The translations under genes were made by a program, and so were the position numbers. 64,000 bases of DNA from Alloascoidea africana (lineage: Eukaryota > Ascomycota > Alloascoideomycetes > Alloascoideales > Alloascoideaceae): contig JAKTTT010000001.1 of NCBI GenBank assembly GCA_030581615.1, positions 434,001 to 498,000 of the forward strand, written 5' to 3'. The notes beneath the pieces were generated by a model. That model saw nothing but the letters and a program-made list of their open reading frames with translations, did not search any database and was not told the origin of the DNA. Below are positions 11,300-22,147 of this stretch, piece by piece (position 1 is the stretch's first letter; every line of letters begins with the position of its first letter).

Positions 11300-13912
11300 A
11301 TGTTTGACCCAGGCTCGCCTTCTTCGTCCTCGTCTTCCGACAGCGAGTTGGCGTTGGAATTCGACCTTCCGTGCTCGACAAGCCCTCCCCCTGTCCACAC
11401 CTCCTTCGCTGGCCGAAGCTCCTTCTCTTCCTCCTTCTCTCACCACCACGATCCCCAGTGCCAGGCCCAGTTCCAGTTCCAGTCCCAGTCCCAATCTCAA
11501 TATCAATCACAGTCGCAACACCAGCCGGCTATGCCTCCGCCTCCCCAGTCCCAGTCTCCCTTCTACTCTAATCTCTCGAGCGAGATACAGGCAAAGGTCC
11601 TGGCCTTCCAAGAAAAGCGTAAACTACAGTCAAAACACAGCCAGTCACATCTCTCACCACGTAACAGTTCATCTTCTTCTACAACAGTTACAAACAATGC
11701 CCAGCAGCAGTCTTACTCGTACTCTCCCAATGTGTTTGGACGGACTGCGTCGACGTCTAATACCACGACATCTGTGTCTTCAGCATCGTCCTCAATGTCT
11801 TCTTTGGCCGGCGCCGGCATAGCATCAACGAGACCATCTCCCGATGTAACCTCCCCTCCTTTAAAAACTCTTTCTTCTACATCCTCAACTTCGTCCTCAT
11901 CCTCAATGACACATACTCCTCCAAGCCTATCGCAGATAAGCTCTCCTGCTCTGGACACTGTGCCCAGCACTCAACCAAGTCATGGACCAACACCCCCATT
12001 TACCGTTCCTCAGTACTCCTCGTCTTCCTCTTCCTCCTGCTCGTCTCCAAGTCAGGATATCGTATCTGGAACTTCTCCTGTTCCTTTTAGTCTTCTCGGT
12101 CAAGCGAGAAGAACTCCATCTGTTAGGAGCAAACCCAGTCTTTCCGAGCGTCGTGGCATGAATCTCAATATTGGGTCCATGTCAATTTTACAGGACAAAC
12201 CCGGTGACAGCTCCAACAAGACAAGCAAGGGCAATTCGGCATTGAATCTGAATCTGGATGGCAAAAGCCGATTTAACGAGAACAATGGTGTTACGACTCC
12301 TAGCTCTACTTCAAGGACCAATTCTCCCGCCGCCGCCGCCGCCGCCGCCGCCGCACCAGGACGCAATTCAGATTCGCCATCTCAGCAAAAGGGACAGAGT
12401 AGAGAAAGCGCAAGTAGCATTCAGAGACGGCTTGCGAATCCAAACATACCTGATTCATTTTCTCGTCAGCAACGTCAGAGAAATCCTCAACAGAATTCAA
12501 ATGCTGCAAATTCAAATGCAAATTCGAATCTGAACTTGAACCTAAGAGCGGACGAAAGTGGCAAGCCTATGGGAATGTTTGACAAGTATTCAAGTTTTCT
12601 GGATATCAAATCTGGATCTCTCAACTTTGCCGGTAAAGCATCTGTTCATTCCAAGGGAATTGATTTTTCCTCAGGAAGTTCTTTCCGGATATGTGATGAA
12701 GATTTGATCATGGTTGGAGAACTTGGAAGAGGCAATTATGGAACAGTTACAAAGGCGGTTCATAAACCAACAGGAGTTACAATGGCTTTGAAAGAGATTC
12801 GATTAGAACTTGACGATGCAAAGTTTCGGCATATCATTATGGAATTGGAGGTTTTGCATAACTGTGTTTCTCCATTTATTGTTGATTTTTATGGTGCTTT
12901 TTTCATTGAAGGCGCCGTTTACATGTGCATTGAATATATGGACGGTGGATCTTTGGACAAGTTGTACAAAGGTGGGATTGATGAACCGTATTTGGCCTAT
13001 ATTACAGAATGTGTTGTTCGAGGTCTACGGCAATTGAAAAATGAACATCAAATTATTCACAGAGATGTTAAACCAACAAATATTTTGGTTTCCACAAGTG
13101 GGAAAGTGAAGCTTTGCGATTTTGGAGTCTCGGGGAATTTGGTTGCAAGTATTGCTCGAACAAATATCGGATGTCAAAGTTATATGGCCCCTGAACGAAT
13201 TAGACTTTTGAATCCAGACGATGCAATCACATATACTGCGCAATCCGATATATGGTCATTAGGTTTGAGTATATTGGAAGTGGCCATGGGAAGATATCCA
13301 TATCCACCAGAAACATACGGTAACATTTTTTCACAATTAAGTGCGATTGTGGATGGTGATCCTCCAACGTTACCTGAAGACATGTATTCACCCGAGGCAC
13401 GGGATTTTGTGAACCAATGTTTAATCAAAACCCCTTCTGATAGACCGACATACGACAAATTACTGGAGCATCCATGGCTGGTTAAATATAGAAATGTAGA
13501 AGTGGATATGGCATCTTTGGTGAAATCAAGACTTGAGCGATTGAAAGAGGAAAAGCTGAAAAAGAGCAATTCCTCAACTATCAATTCGAGTATGCAGGAT
13601 CTTCAAATTGGAGATTCTGGTACAAACCCGATTTTGGCATCGGGGTCCACCAACAAGATCAGAAGAAGTGCCAGTGGTAGGACTATCAATAACACCGGGT
13701 CAAGAGATGAAAGTACGGAATCTTTAAAACCTGCACTTCATCGAGGTGGATTAAAACTTGCAAATATCTATGGTAATAGTATGAAGTCAAGTTTGGGTCG
13801 TTCAGCAAGTCAACTACATCGTCAAAGACCTGAACGAAACCATCAGAGAAATGAAAGTTTGGCCTCAAATACGAGCTCCGCATCTTCCAGATCAAGGTCC
13901 TCTTCATCCTAA
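11300..13912 (+). CDS. PBS2: MAP kinase kinase of the HOG osmostress pathway (Pbs2)
   Basis: 870 aa, single exon. Residues 1 to about 460 are a Ser/Pro/Gln-rich disordered region including a nine-alanine run. The kinase domain spans about 465-730: glycine loop GELGRGNYG, VAIK-equivalent lysine in ALKEI, catalytic loop HRDVKPTNIL, DFG, and activation loop with Ser and Thr (SIARTNIGCQSYMAPE). That loop with GNLVAS before it is the Pbs2 signature, where the two hydroxyl residues are phosphorylated by upstream MAPKKKs. A basic Ser/Arg-rich tail follows. By family knowledge it phosphorylates the Hog1 MAPK. The protein is longer than the 668-aa S. cerevisiae form, mostly in the N-terminal region. 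The first third is markedly GC-richer than the kinase part. Confidence 0.93.
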   Translation: MFDPGSPSSSSSSDSELALEFDLPCSTSPPPVHTSFAGRSSFSSSFSHHHDPQCQAQFQFQSQSQSQYQSQSQHQPAMPPPPQSQSPFYSNLSSEIQAKVLAFQEKRKLQSKHSQSHLSPRNSSSSSTTVTNNAQQQSYSYSPNVFGRTASTSNTTTSVSSASSSMSSLAGAGIASTRPSPDVTSPPLKTLSSTSSTSSSSSMTHTPPSLSQISSPALDTVPSTQPSHGPTPPFTVPQYSSSSSSSCSSPSQDIVSGTSPVPFSLLGQARRTPSVRSKPSLSERRGMNLNIGSMSILQDKPGDSSNKTSKGNSALNLNLDGKSRFNENNGVTTPSSTSRTNSPAAAAAAAAAPGRNSDSPSQQKGQSRESASSIQRRLANPNIPDSFSRQQRQRNPQQNSNAANSNANSNLNLNLRADESGKPMGMFDKYSSFLDIKSGSLNFAGKASVHSKGIDFSSGSSFRICDEDLIMVGELGRGNYGTVTKAVHKPTGVTMALKEIRLELDDAKFRHIIMELEVLHNCVSPFIVDFYGAFFIEGAVYMCIEYMDGGSLDKLYKGGIDEPYLAYITECVVRGLRQLKNEHQIIHRDVKPTNILVSTSGKVKLCDFGVSGNLVASIARTNIGCQSYMAPERIRLLNPDDAITYTAQSDIWSLGLSILEVAMGRYPYPPETYGNIFSQLSAIVDGDPPTLPEDMYSPEARDFVNQCLIKTPSDRPTYDKLLEHPWLVKYRNVEVDMASLVKSRLERLKEEKLKKSNSSTINSSMQDLQIGDSGTNPILASGSTNKIRRSASGRTINNTGSRDESTESLKPALHRGGLKLANIYGNSMKSSLGRSASQLHRQRPERNHQRNESLASNTSSASSRSRSSSS
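12326..12355 (+). repeat. GCC triplet run encoding polyalanine
   Basis: Uninterrupted GCC triplets within PBS2 give nine consecutive alanines in the disordered N-terminal region. Pure triplets suggest a length-variable microsatellite. Confidence 0.9.
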
Positions 13913-16369
13913 GTTCTATTTTTCTATCTTTTTGCCTTTCCCCCACCCCCCAAATTTTTCTGGTTTGTTTGTTATCCGCTTACTACTATTACTCTACCAT
14001 ACCACTCTGTGCCATAATTTTTTTTTTTTTTTAATTTTTTTTTTTGTTGGATTTCCAAGCAAGTTATATGTTGTGTTATATTTATTCTTATTATGTGCTT
14101 TTAATTGATTGATATTGGTAGCAATCGTGATACGACAATACTAACTATTTTGTACATTTTCTTTGCTTTCTCTTTCTCTGGCCAAGTCCAAATCCGAGTG
14201 GTTTTATTCTTCTTTTATCTGTTCTATTGAACATTTGCTTTTCCAACATTGACAAATTTATCAAAAATGATGAGAAATGTTATTATATCTCTTTAATTCT
14301 TTTCTTTTCCATCAGTGAAACCAAACAATCAAATCGATCAATCGATTGATCGATCAATTCTGATTTAGACATTTCTCCGTATAATAATAGCACTAGCACT
14401 TCATTGATTCTATTCTATTACATCCGTTTTCGAGATATATACTCCTCCCCTCTTCGCTCCCCCTTTTTTTTTTGTGTTTTGACTTGTCTTGATTTCGCAG
14501 TTTCTTTTCTAGTCGCTTTTTCCTTATTTTTTTATTCTGGATTGTTGATTTATTTACCCATTCTGTTTTATTTTGTTCTTTTAAATTTTACATACCGGAC
14601 GAAACGATTCGAGAGACATCTCGAATCGGCTAGTAAAGCATGTTTATTTTTTTTTTTGTCTAACTACAATGATTAAACATAAGCAGTTATAACAAAATAG
14701 AGAAAATCATTCTCTACAAGATCATCCGTTTTCCAGTTATACAAAGATCTGTATTTGTGTCACTAATTTTTTTTCCCGATCTCCATGTATTTACAATCCA
14801 TTTTGAGCAAAAGCCGAAGAAAGGAGGATGAGGCGAAATTTTTTGAGATGAGGTGGAACAACCAACTCAACAATGTGTAACAGATTTCTCCAGAATTTTG
14901 ATGATGAGAAGAATCAAAACGAAGAACAAGGAAGCTATGGGGATGTTTCTTAAATTTGTTGTTTCGCGTTTTCTTCTGATCAGAAAAATCAGTTAGACTT
15001 TGAAATCAGATAGACATCATTTTGATCTAATTGATGATTGATGTTCTGGACATCTCTACCTTTCTGTCTGCAACAAAAGTATTCTGGTTATTCAAAACGC
15101 ATACACCTTACAACCAGAAGAGGAATAGAAATCCTCTATGTTATTCTAAATTTCTTTCATTTTTTACCAAACATATATTTCTTCTACAGCTATTACCTTA
15201 CAAAATTGATAACCAGGTTTGCACAAGAGACAAGAGAAAAGAGCAAGAAAAAGAAAAAGAAAAAGAAAAAAGAATTAAAAAGCAAAAGGCATAGCATTGG
15301 TTACAAGAAACCACCACATTCAATTCACCATATTCTCAAACTTCAACACACACACACACACCAGAGTTTATAAAACAAGACATTTTCGAATCTAGCTTCT
15401 TCCCCTTCACTAGGCGGGGCACACGTGACACTGTCATTTTCCAGTGGTTGAGTGAGATATTTTTGTGTGGTTATATTGATTGTTCATGTCCAGTTTATAC
15501 CACGATCGTAAATACGACTTGTAAACGTTTCCGATTGTCAAGGATACACGGTTGTATCCCGTATGTCTCGGTATGCATTGGGCCCAGATTACGCGCCGGT
15601 GGTAAATGGCCAAAAGAGAAAAAAAAAAAAGATTGTGAATGATGGTTAGTACTGTAAGTTAAAAAGAAAAATGAGGGCCAAATTGTGTTTCTGGTTGGTG
15701 GTTGATAATGATGGTCTGATGATCTCCCCCTGCACATTTGCCTCGAGCCGATCGATCACGCAAAATTAAAAATAAGAGAAAAAAGTAAACCAAAAACCAA
15801 AAAAGGGGTTTTCAGAGAAACAAAAAAAATAAACTCAGAAGGCTGTTTTGCGTTGGCAAATTTTGCATTTTTTTTTTTTGATTTTTTTTGGTTTTTGCTA
15901 TAAACGGCCTGGTCAATACATGTTTATTCTTGTTCTTGCTATGATATAATTCCAAAAAAAAAATAGAGAGAAAGGAGCTTTGCACGCATAATCATAATCA
16001 ACTGCAATTCAATTAATTGTCTTGCTGTTTATTGGTTTGGTTTGTTTGGTTTGGTTTAAAATTCTTAGAAATAAGAACTTGTGAAAGAGAAGGTAGAGGC
16101 TTAAACAGGGATAAAACAGGCATCGTAGAAAGAATAAAAAGGGAAGCCGAAAATTTTCAAGACAACAATACACAAAGCCGAGAAGTGTAAGAAATCCAAA
16201 GTTCAAGAGAAAGTAGCAGCGAGAAAACAAATCATAACATAACAAAATAGAATAGAATAGAATAAGAAAAGCAGTAGTACATCGAAACAACAGACCTGGC
16301 GATCTTTCTTTTTGGGAGGTTCATCTTTCAATCTCTAACAACCAAAAAAAGGGGGAAGAATGGGCATGT
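13913..16369. other. Long intergenic gap between convergent genes
   Basis: About 2.46 kb between the stop of PBS2 and the stop of the Q-rich gene. It contains long T tracts (14018-14045), a 22-bp perfect palindrome (14333-14354), GAAAAA-type purine repeats (about 15243-15270), a CA dinucleotide run (about 15345-15361), a CACGTG site (15422-15427) and A/T homopolymers. I find no ORF with protein-like character and no tRNA. Convergent neighbours need no promoter here, so the length is unexplained; an unrecognised ncRNA is possible. Confidence 0.5.
14333..14354. repeat. 22-bp perfect palindrome
   Basis: Reads identically on both strands and is built from overlapping ATCGAT and TGATCA units. It lies about 420 bp beyond the PBS2 stop codon. 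Confidence 0.85.
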
Positions 16370-16822
16370 TCAATCGGTACTTGTAGAATCAAACTGCATA
16401 GTCATGACGGTTGTTGTACTCATATGGGGGCTTCTATAACTCTCAAATAGCTTTCGAGAACCACTCATGTGTCCAGAAGATGAACCATTACTATGCATTG
16501 AGCTTCGTCCGTTACTCATAGCGGATGATCTTTTATCTGAAAGAGTTGTGGAGGTGTGATTTTGCTTGTTGTAAGGACCGGTGGAAACAGGCGAATTTAG
16601 TGAAAGACTGGAGGTCGAGCTGAATTCGCTTTGGTTAGACATACAGCTGCTGGTCGAGGTCATACTGCTATATGAAAATCTTGCTTCTGAACCCCCATAG
16701 GAAGAGTGTTGTGACTGTTGGGATGACCGCTTTCTTGCCAGAGCCTCCTGGTCAGCTCGTGAGAAGGAATGGATCTCGTCATCCAGTATGGTTTCATCAT
16801 CGTAATTAGATTGTTGAAACTG

Positions 16823-16864
<42 letters not shown>

Positions 16865-17164
16865 TAATCTTCTCTTTTGAGCCTGCCTCAGTCTCCATTG
16901 ACGGGACTGTTTGGATTTGGGAGCTTCGTCCTCATCTTGGTAATTTTTCACGTCGTTGTCGCTATCGCTGTTGTAGCAGTCGCTTTCGGATCTCATGTGT
17001 CGGGACATGGCTTCAGAGTTTGTGATTCGGGAAGAAAGGTGGGACGGTTTAGGACCGGAGGAAGAATGGGAGATGTGGGCAAAATGGGAAGGGGAAGAGA
17101 TGGAAATGGAGTCCTTTTTAAGTGCTGAAGATGCAGAAGAAGGGAAGGGCGCAATTATTTGCAT
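16370..17164 (-). CDS. Gln/Ser-rich protein of unknown function
   Basis: 264 aa from an ATG at 17164. I recognise no family. The N-terminal third is Ser-rich, then comes an acidic patch (SDSDNDVKNYQDEDEAPK) followed by a basic segment (SRQWRLRQAQKRRL) that runs into 15 consecutive glutamines. The C-terminal half is Ser/Thr-rich with several RSS and SSS motifs that could be phosphorylated. The acidic-then-basic helical segment looks more protein-like than chance. A TATA-like TTTATATTC (minus strand, near 17242-17250) lies about 80 bp upstream of the ATG, supporting expression. It could be a regulatory or cell-surface-signalling protein, but no function can be assigned. Confidence 0.6.
16820..16865 (-). 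repeat. CAG/CAA repeat encoding polyglutamine
   Basis: Mixed CAG and CAA codons (read as CTG/TTG on the plus strand) give about 15 glutamines in a row within the Q-rich gene. Confidence 0.9.
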
Positions 17165-19992
17165 AAGGTGGGAGTTCAGGAAGAGATATGAAGAAGGAGA
17201 AGGAGAAGGAGAAAAAGAGAGGGAAAAAGAGGATATGGAGTGAATATAAATCAGGGCACGCTGTCACGCGTGGATGCCAGCTTTCCACGCCTTGAGCACA
17301 CACACATGATAATTAATATCCAAAGCTGCCTGCTTCGCTTCGAATCGGCCGGAGCTGGTCGCAGGCGAGAGGCCCAAAGGGAGCGAAGGGAGCCCGAAGG
17401 GGCCCGTCAGGGGCCCCTTTGGCGGCCCTTTGGCGGCGTGTGGATTAGTTCGCTGGGTCTTCGATTAGCCTGGTTTGGTTTGGTTCAGCTCTCAGTAGGA
17501 CTGAGCAGATCTGAGCATCTGAGCAGATCTGGCGTGTCTGGCCGTGCTCGGCAAAGGCGACGAGGTTCAGAGCCCAGAGCCCAGAGCCCAGAGCCCAGCG
17601 TCCATTTCGTTTTCAATTGCAGTTTGCAGTTCGCTCAGTGGGCGTCGGGCATGGATTTGGACATGGCGTATAGGCAAAGGCACAGTCGTCAGCTTGCCAG
17701 AAGCACAGAAGCACAGAACGGGCTTGGACCAAGTCCCCAGACCAGGACTTTGTGCAAGAGCAAGTGCTGGAGCTGCAAACCTCAGCCAGGCCGTGATCGC
17801 TGGCAGCTGAGAGTTGAGGCTATCATTCCAATGGCCATGTACTAGTCCCGTTTTTAGGGATCATCTGGGGACGAATTGCCCTTCAAAGTTTCACCCTTTA
17901 TTAGTGTTTGTAATTAATACACGTCCAAAGTTCCAGGTGCGTATATCAGTATCACACCCAAAACCAAAAATTAAAGCCAAAAATGATTCAAGAAACCATC
18001 ATCATCTTGCAGAAACTAGTCTTTTCTAGATATGGTGGAACTCAATTTTTGTTTGTTTTGTTGGACATTAATTTTCTCTGGTTTGATGATTGATATGTGT
18101 GGTACTAATATGGGAAGAACGCATGGAAAGCCCAAAAAAAACGAAAAATTCTACTCTGCTTCCTTGCTTCTTTATCTGTGTTCCATTTGGCCGCTTTTCT
18201 GCACGCTAACATTGATAACTGATGATACCTATAACTCCAAGCGTTTTGTGTAATGGGTTTTGTTGTCTATAGTTCTTTCCACACTACGCGATACTCCATT
18301 AGATCATCATCCACCAGCGCTAGTAATTCTGAAACAATGATTTTTTTTGGTTGGGGGGTTGGTTGGTTTGCCAGTCAGTGACGGAAGGTCATTTCGAAAG
18401 ATTGAAGCATAAATGTCTCGATCTTTAATTAGGATTCTTCTATCATGTTTTCGAAATCAAAAATCATATCCAACGATTTTTCATAAAGTCCAAAATCCAA
18501 AGTTTTCCAAAGTCCAAAGTTTTTGAAATTTTCATCATTCGGACTGGTCTATGTCTATGTCTATCGCCTGCCTTCTCTCTAATTTGCACCCCCAACGTTT
18601 GGGGATCAATGAAAAGGCTCGGACAGGTAACGACGCGACGCGAAACGAAACGGCACGCCCTTCAATTTCCCATACGCAGAAACAAATGAATGTTTTGAGA
18701 GAAAATTGAACCATGTCTGTTTGAGATTCCCTTCATTTTGGGAAAAAATGAGAAAGATGGGATCTAAATCTTGCATACTGCTTCCTCTCCCTCCTGTCAT
18801 AGAAAGGTAAAGGTAATCTCCTCCTGAATTCCTCCAAAATCAAATTTCAAAATAGAGTCTATCAATTCACTTGTAGGCTTTACTTTTTCTTCAATATTTT
18901 GAAAAGAAGCTAATAAAGAAAAATGGAAAATGGAAAATGGAAAATTGGAGGACCAGGTTTTAGACATACATATTACACCGCATAGACTCTTTTTGGTATT
19001 TTTGATTTTTGTTTATTACTCAAGATTCGAGTTTACAACAGTGCATTTCCCATTTTTTTCTCTCTCTCTCATAAAAAAAATGGAAAAATGATTTCGCATG
19101 AAGAGAGATAAATGTAATGAATTGGATTTTGCTTATCGGAGATCCGGAGAAGAATAACCCCCCGCCCGCCCTCCAAACACATATATTGTCATGGATATTT
19201 GGAACATGTGTCAAATGCTACTATTGCGTTTTTCTCAAATTGACATTTAAATATCCAAATTTTTGCTTTTTGCTTTTTGAGGTGTAAAATAAAAGTAAAG
19301 AAACTGACGTTTGTATTCTTTTTAAATAGGACATGTTGTATATATACCACGAACTTTTTTCTCTTTCTACAATCCAGGGATTGAAAAGAATTTCAATGCA
19401 TCTCTCATCCTTAACTACTTTCTAGTCTCTTGTTCCATGGCATGAGGAAAAAATTGTAGAGACAAGGTCTTGAATTACTATAATTAACCCCACTCCCATA
19501 AAGTGAAACCAATTATATTCTTGTATCTCTTTTATCTAACAAATTTCCCCAAACTACTACAGTACATGTTTCACTTCCACCAACACCAACACACCAACAC
19601 ACCAACTCTGAGATAATAAATATACATGTTTGGATTTTGGATTATAATACTCCAAAGACCAAAATTGACAATAAATAAAGCCTTTCCCAAATGATCAAGA
19701 TTGTTCTGAAAAGGGATGAAAAACCCATCAAGATGGAATAAAAAAACAAATTTTAAAACACACTCTGCCTCTGCCTCCAGAAATAATAATAATCCCAAAG
19801 TTTGGGATTTTTGATAGATTGCCTATCACATTCACCATGTTTTACTACAGGTCTCAAACCAAGTTAAACGGACTCAACAATTCCGAAACCCCTAACTCGT
19901 TAGTTTTGTTTTTATCTTTTTTCCACTACCTCTACACCTACACCTACACCTACACTGTTTATGATGGAAACCAAAGTATATATTCACAATAT
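17165..19992. other. Long intergenic region with GC-rich block
   Basis: About 2.8 kb upstream of the Q-rich gene and downstream of ISA1. The part nearest the gene (about 17330-17850) is GC-rich and repetitive: a hairpin with 9-bp arms at 17397-17419, two copies of a 13-bp unit starting at 17501 and 17519, and a heptamer array at 17568-17598. The rest is AT-rich with short A and T runs and GAAAAT-type repeats near 18925. Apparent ORFs begin with non-ATG codons or lack any recognisable feature. I take this as regulatory sequence. Confidence 0.45.
17568..17598. repeat. CAGAGCC heptamer tandem repeat, about 4.4 copies
   Basis: Four perfect 7-nt units plus CAG in the GC-rich block upstream of the Q-rich gene. 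As 7 is not a multiple of 3 the array is unlikely to be coding. Confidence 0.85.
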
Positions 19993-21036
19993 CTAAACCA
20001 TAAAGCTTTCACCACATCCACAGGATCCTTTACTATTTGGATTTCTAAAAATGAATCTACTACTTATTTTATCATCTATCCAATCCATTTCGGACCCAAT
20101 TATACTGAACAAAGCTTTTGAATCGATCAATACTTTAACACCATCTTGAACAACCTCTTCATCGAATTTTTCAGGCTTATTGACATAATCGAGATGATAG
20201 GAAAGACCTGAACAACCACGATTTCTAACGCCTATTCGTATTAATTTGGGATCTGGATCGGTTAACAAGGATCGTAAATGGTCGATTGCATTTTGTGTAA
20301 GTGTGATTACTGCTTTTCGAGGTCGTAGTTTCCTTCGTGTTCTGGGCTTGGGTTGTGAAGATTGTTGTATTTGATTTTGCTGTTTCTGTTGCTGCGTTTC
20401 TGTGGGGGATGATGATGATGATGTGGTGGTTGATTTCGAAATATGAAAAGGTAATGAAGGTTCTTTCAATTCCAACGTTGATTCGGAATTAATTGTCTTT
20501 GGTGTTCCAAACGATCGAGCGGTTCGTTTACTTCTCACTTTAGGTAATGAATGACTTGACCAAGATTTTGAATTTTTTGAAGGTTCATTAGAAGAATCCG
20601 TGGATTTTTGGAAATTGCTTGATTTGTTGAGATCATCTTTGGGCAAAATATTATTTTTATCTCTCAGGTTTGAACCGGATAGATTTTCATTTACAAGATC
20701 TTGATTTATAAGGGGAAAGGAATCGATTGTATGGTTTGATTTTTCGAATGTGGGTATCCGATGGTCCGTTTGTAAGAATCTCTTCACAGCTATAGGATGA
20801 GAGGAGACGTTGGAAGACTGGACGATGGGCGTTTGGGTCGAAGGTTTTTGCGAGGCAGAGGATGATGAGGAGGAATTAGATGCAGAGGATGATGATGATG
20901 ATGATGATGATCTAGTCGAGTGTATAGGATGTTTCCATGTTTTGTACCTGTTGGACCAAAGCGAAACGGAAATGCCGGGGCAAGATTTGTACAAGAGCCC
21001 TAGGGGCAAGTCATAGACGACTATAGTCCTTGACAT
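19993..21036 (-). CDS. ISA1: Mitochondrial A-type Fe-S cluster assembly protein Isa1
   Basis: 347 aa from the first ATG at 21036; the frame extends 12 nt further only to a TTG. Residues from about 240 to the end form the HesB/IscA fold, with the three conserved cluster-binding cysteines: one in RNRGCSGLSYHL (around residue 277) and two in the terminal KGSCGCGESF. The C-terminal CGCGESF favours Isa1 over Isa2. By family knowledge it works with Isa2 and Iba57 to mature mitochondrial 4Fe-4S proteins such as aconitase and lipoate synthase. The N-terminal 240 residues are basic and Ser/Thr/Gln-rich, longer than in S. cerevisiae, and should hold the mitochondrial targeting signal. ISA1 is divergent from GDH2 across a 1.8-kb region. 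Confidence 0.9.
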   Translation of the reverse strand: MSRTIVVYDLPLGLLYKSCPGISVSLWSNRYKTWKHPIHSTRSSSSSSSSSASNSSSSSSASQKPSTQTPIVQSSNVSSHPIAVKRFLQTDHRIPTFEKSNHTIDSFPLINQDLVNENLSGSNLRDKNNILPKDDLNKSSNFQKSTDSSNEPSKNSKSWSSHSLPKVRSKRTARSFGTPKTINSESTLELKEPSLPFHISKSTTTSSSSSPTETQQQKQQNQIQQSSQPKPRTRRKLRPRKAVITLTQNAIDHLRSLLTDPDPKLIRIGVRNRGCSGLSYHLDYVNKPEKFDEEVVQDGVKVLIDSKALFSIIGSEMDWIDDKISSRFIFRNPNSKGSCGCGESFMV

Positions 21037-21210
21037 TTTGTTGCTCAATAATAGGGTGTTCAGTGTATGGTATTGGTACAGACACTTGCGAAAGGTCTAA
21101 AAGAGGTTGGACATGTAAGCACACGAGACGATCTTTAGAGCTGAGAACTGAGAACTGAGAGAGAATGACACCTCCAAATTCAAGCTCAAATTTCTGGGGG
21201 GGAGGGGTGG

Positions 21211-21218
21211 TCACGTGA
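21211..21218. promoter_or_regulatory. TCACGTGA E-box-like site
   Basis: Perfect 8-bp palindrome about 175 bp upstream of the ISA1 ATG. This is the core bound by Cbf1-type and other bHLH factors in yeasts; use here is inferred. Confidence 0.4.
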
Positions 21219-21520
21219 TGCACGGGAGGACATTAACATTACTCTTGGAGAGCGATGATTGGAGACAATAGATTAAAGTGTGGAATGGGAATGGGAATGG
21301 GAGGATGGACTTGGAGATTTACACGAGGCATTGGGATGGGATGGACTGGATGGACGGTGAGGGCAGATTGCTGGTGTTCTTGAAGCAGAATGTGTGGAGT
21401 GTGGAGTGCGAAGAGCGAAGAGGAAGAGCGAAGAGCGAGCAGATGAGCACCAGCAAGAGCACAAACACGAGCACAAAGCAATGTTGCTCCCAAACCGTGT
21501 TCCTTGTTCTATCACTACAG

Positions 21521-21571
21521 ACCAGACCAGACTAGTCCAGACTGGACTAGTCTGGTCCAGTCTGGTCTGGT
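21521..21571. repeat. Nested inverted repeat, 51 bp
   Basis: The outermost 13 bases at each end are exact reverse complements. The interior contains two more overlapping inverted pairs built from CCAGACT and GGACTAG units, so several alternative cruciforms are possible. Confidence 0.85.
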
Positions 21572-22099
21572 GTCGTCGTGTAAAGACCTAAAGGGCAGCT
21601 GGGCCGGAGGAGGAAAGACGCCCCGGATCATTTGGCATGCATCTACCCCGGATTTCCACAGTCTTCTTCCACTTTGACTTGCAACCGCCAGCACCGAACA
21701 CGAAACAGAACAGAACAAAACACATTGCGCCATTACGCCATTGCGACAAAGCAATTCGCACCCACCTCTTCTCGAGATATTGCTGCCATCAAGGGCGGTC
21801 TGGAGTGACTCCATCGCGGGGCATTGCACGTGGATCAGCGCTCGCTTTGCTGTTTTTGGCGCGATGGCAGGCAAAGCGGAAATGTTGCTCTCTAACTCGG
21901 CTACTCCTAGGCGTGCGATCTTCTGTCTTCACCGGATTTTGACGTTTTCGATCACTTGACCGTGGCACTCCGTGGCTCTCCGCCAGCGACAAACGTAAAA
22001 ACGTAAAAACGTGAAAACGTAAAGACGGAGCTGGTGCGAGGGACCGGCGGTTTCTGGCCGATCGGATCGGAGCAGCACCGCACCGCACGCCCAGCTGCT

Positions 22100-22128
22100 C
22101 ACCACTGGGCCCAGCGGGCCCAGTGGTG
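22100..22128. repeat. GC-rich hairpin, 13-bp arms, 3-nt loop
   Basis: Arms CACCACTGGGCCC and GGGCCCAGTGGTG flank AGC with no mismatch. It is non-coding and 20 bp from the next hairpin. Confidence 0.9.
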
Positions 22129-22147
22129 GTCCTCAGTTCTCAGTTCT

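Noticed and set aside
14880-15080. TGATGA and CTGA-like boxes suggesting a C/D snoRNA
   Set aside because: No terminal stem or properly spaced C', D' boxes and guide region; AT-rich DNA yields such boxes often.
17240-17845. 201-codon plus-strand frame in the GC-rich block
   Set aside because: It starts at GTG, is full of simple repeats and has no recognisable feature; the opposite gene's promoter lies here.
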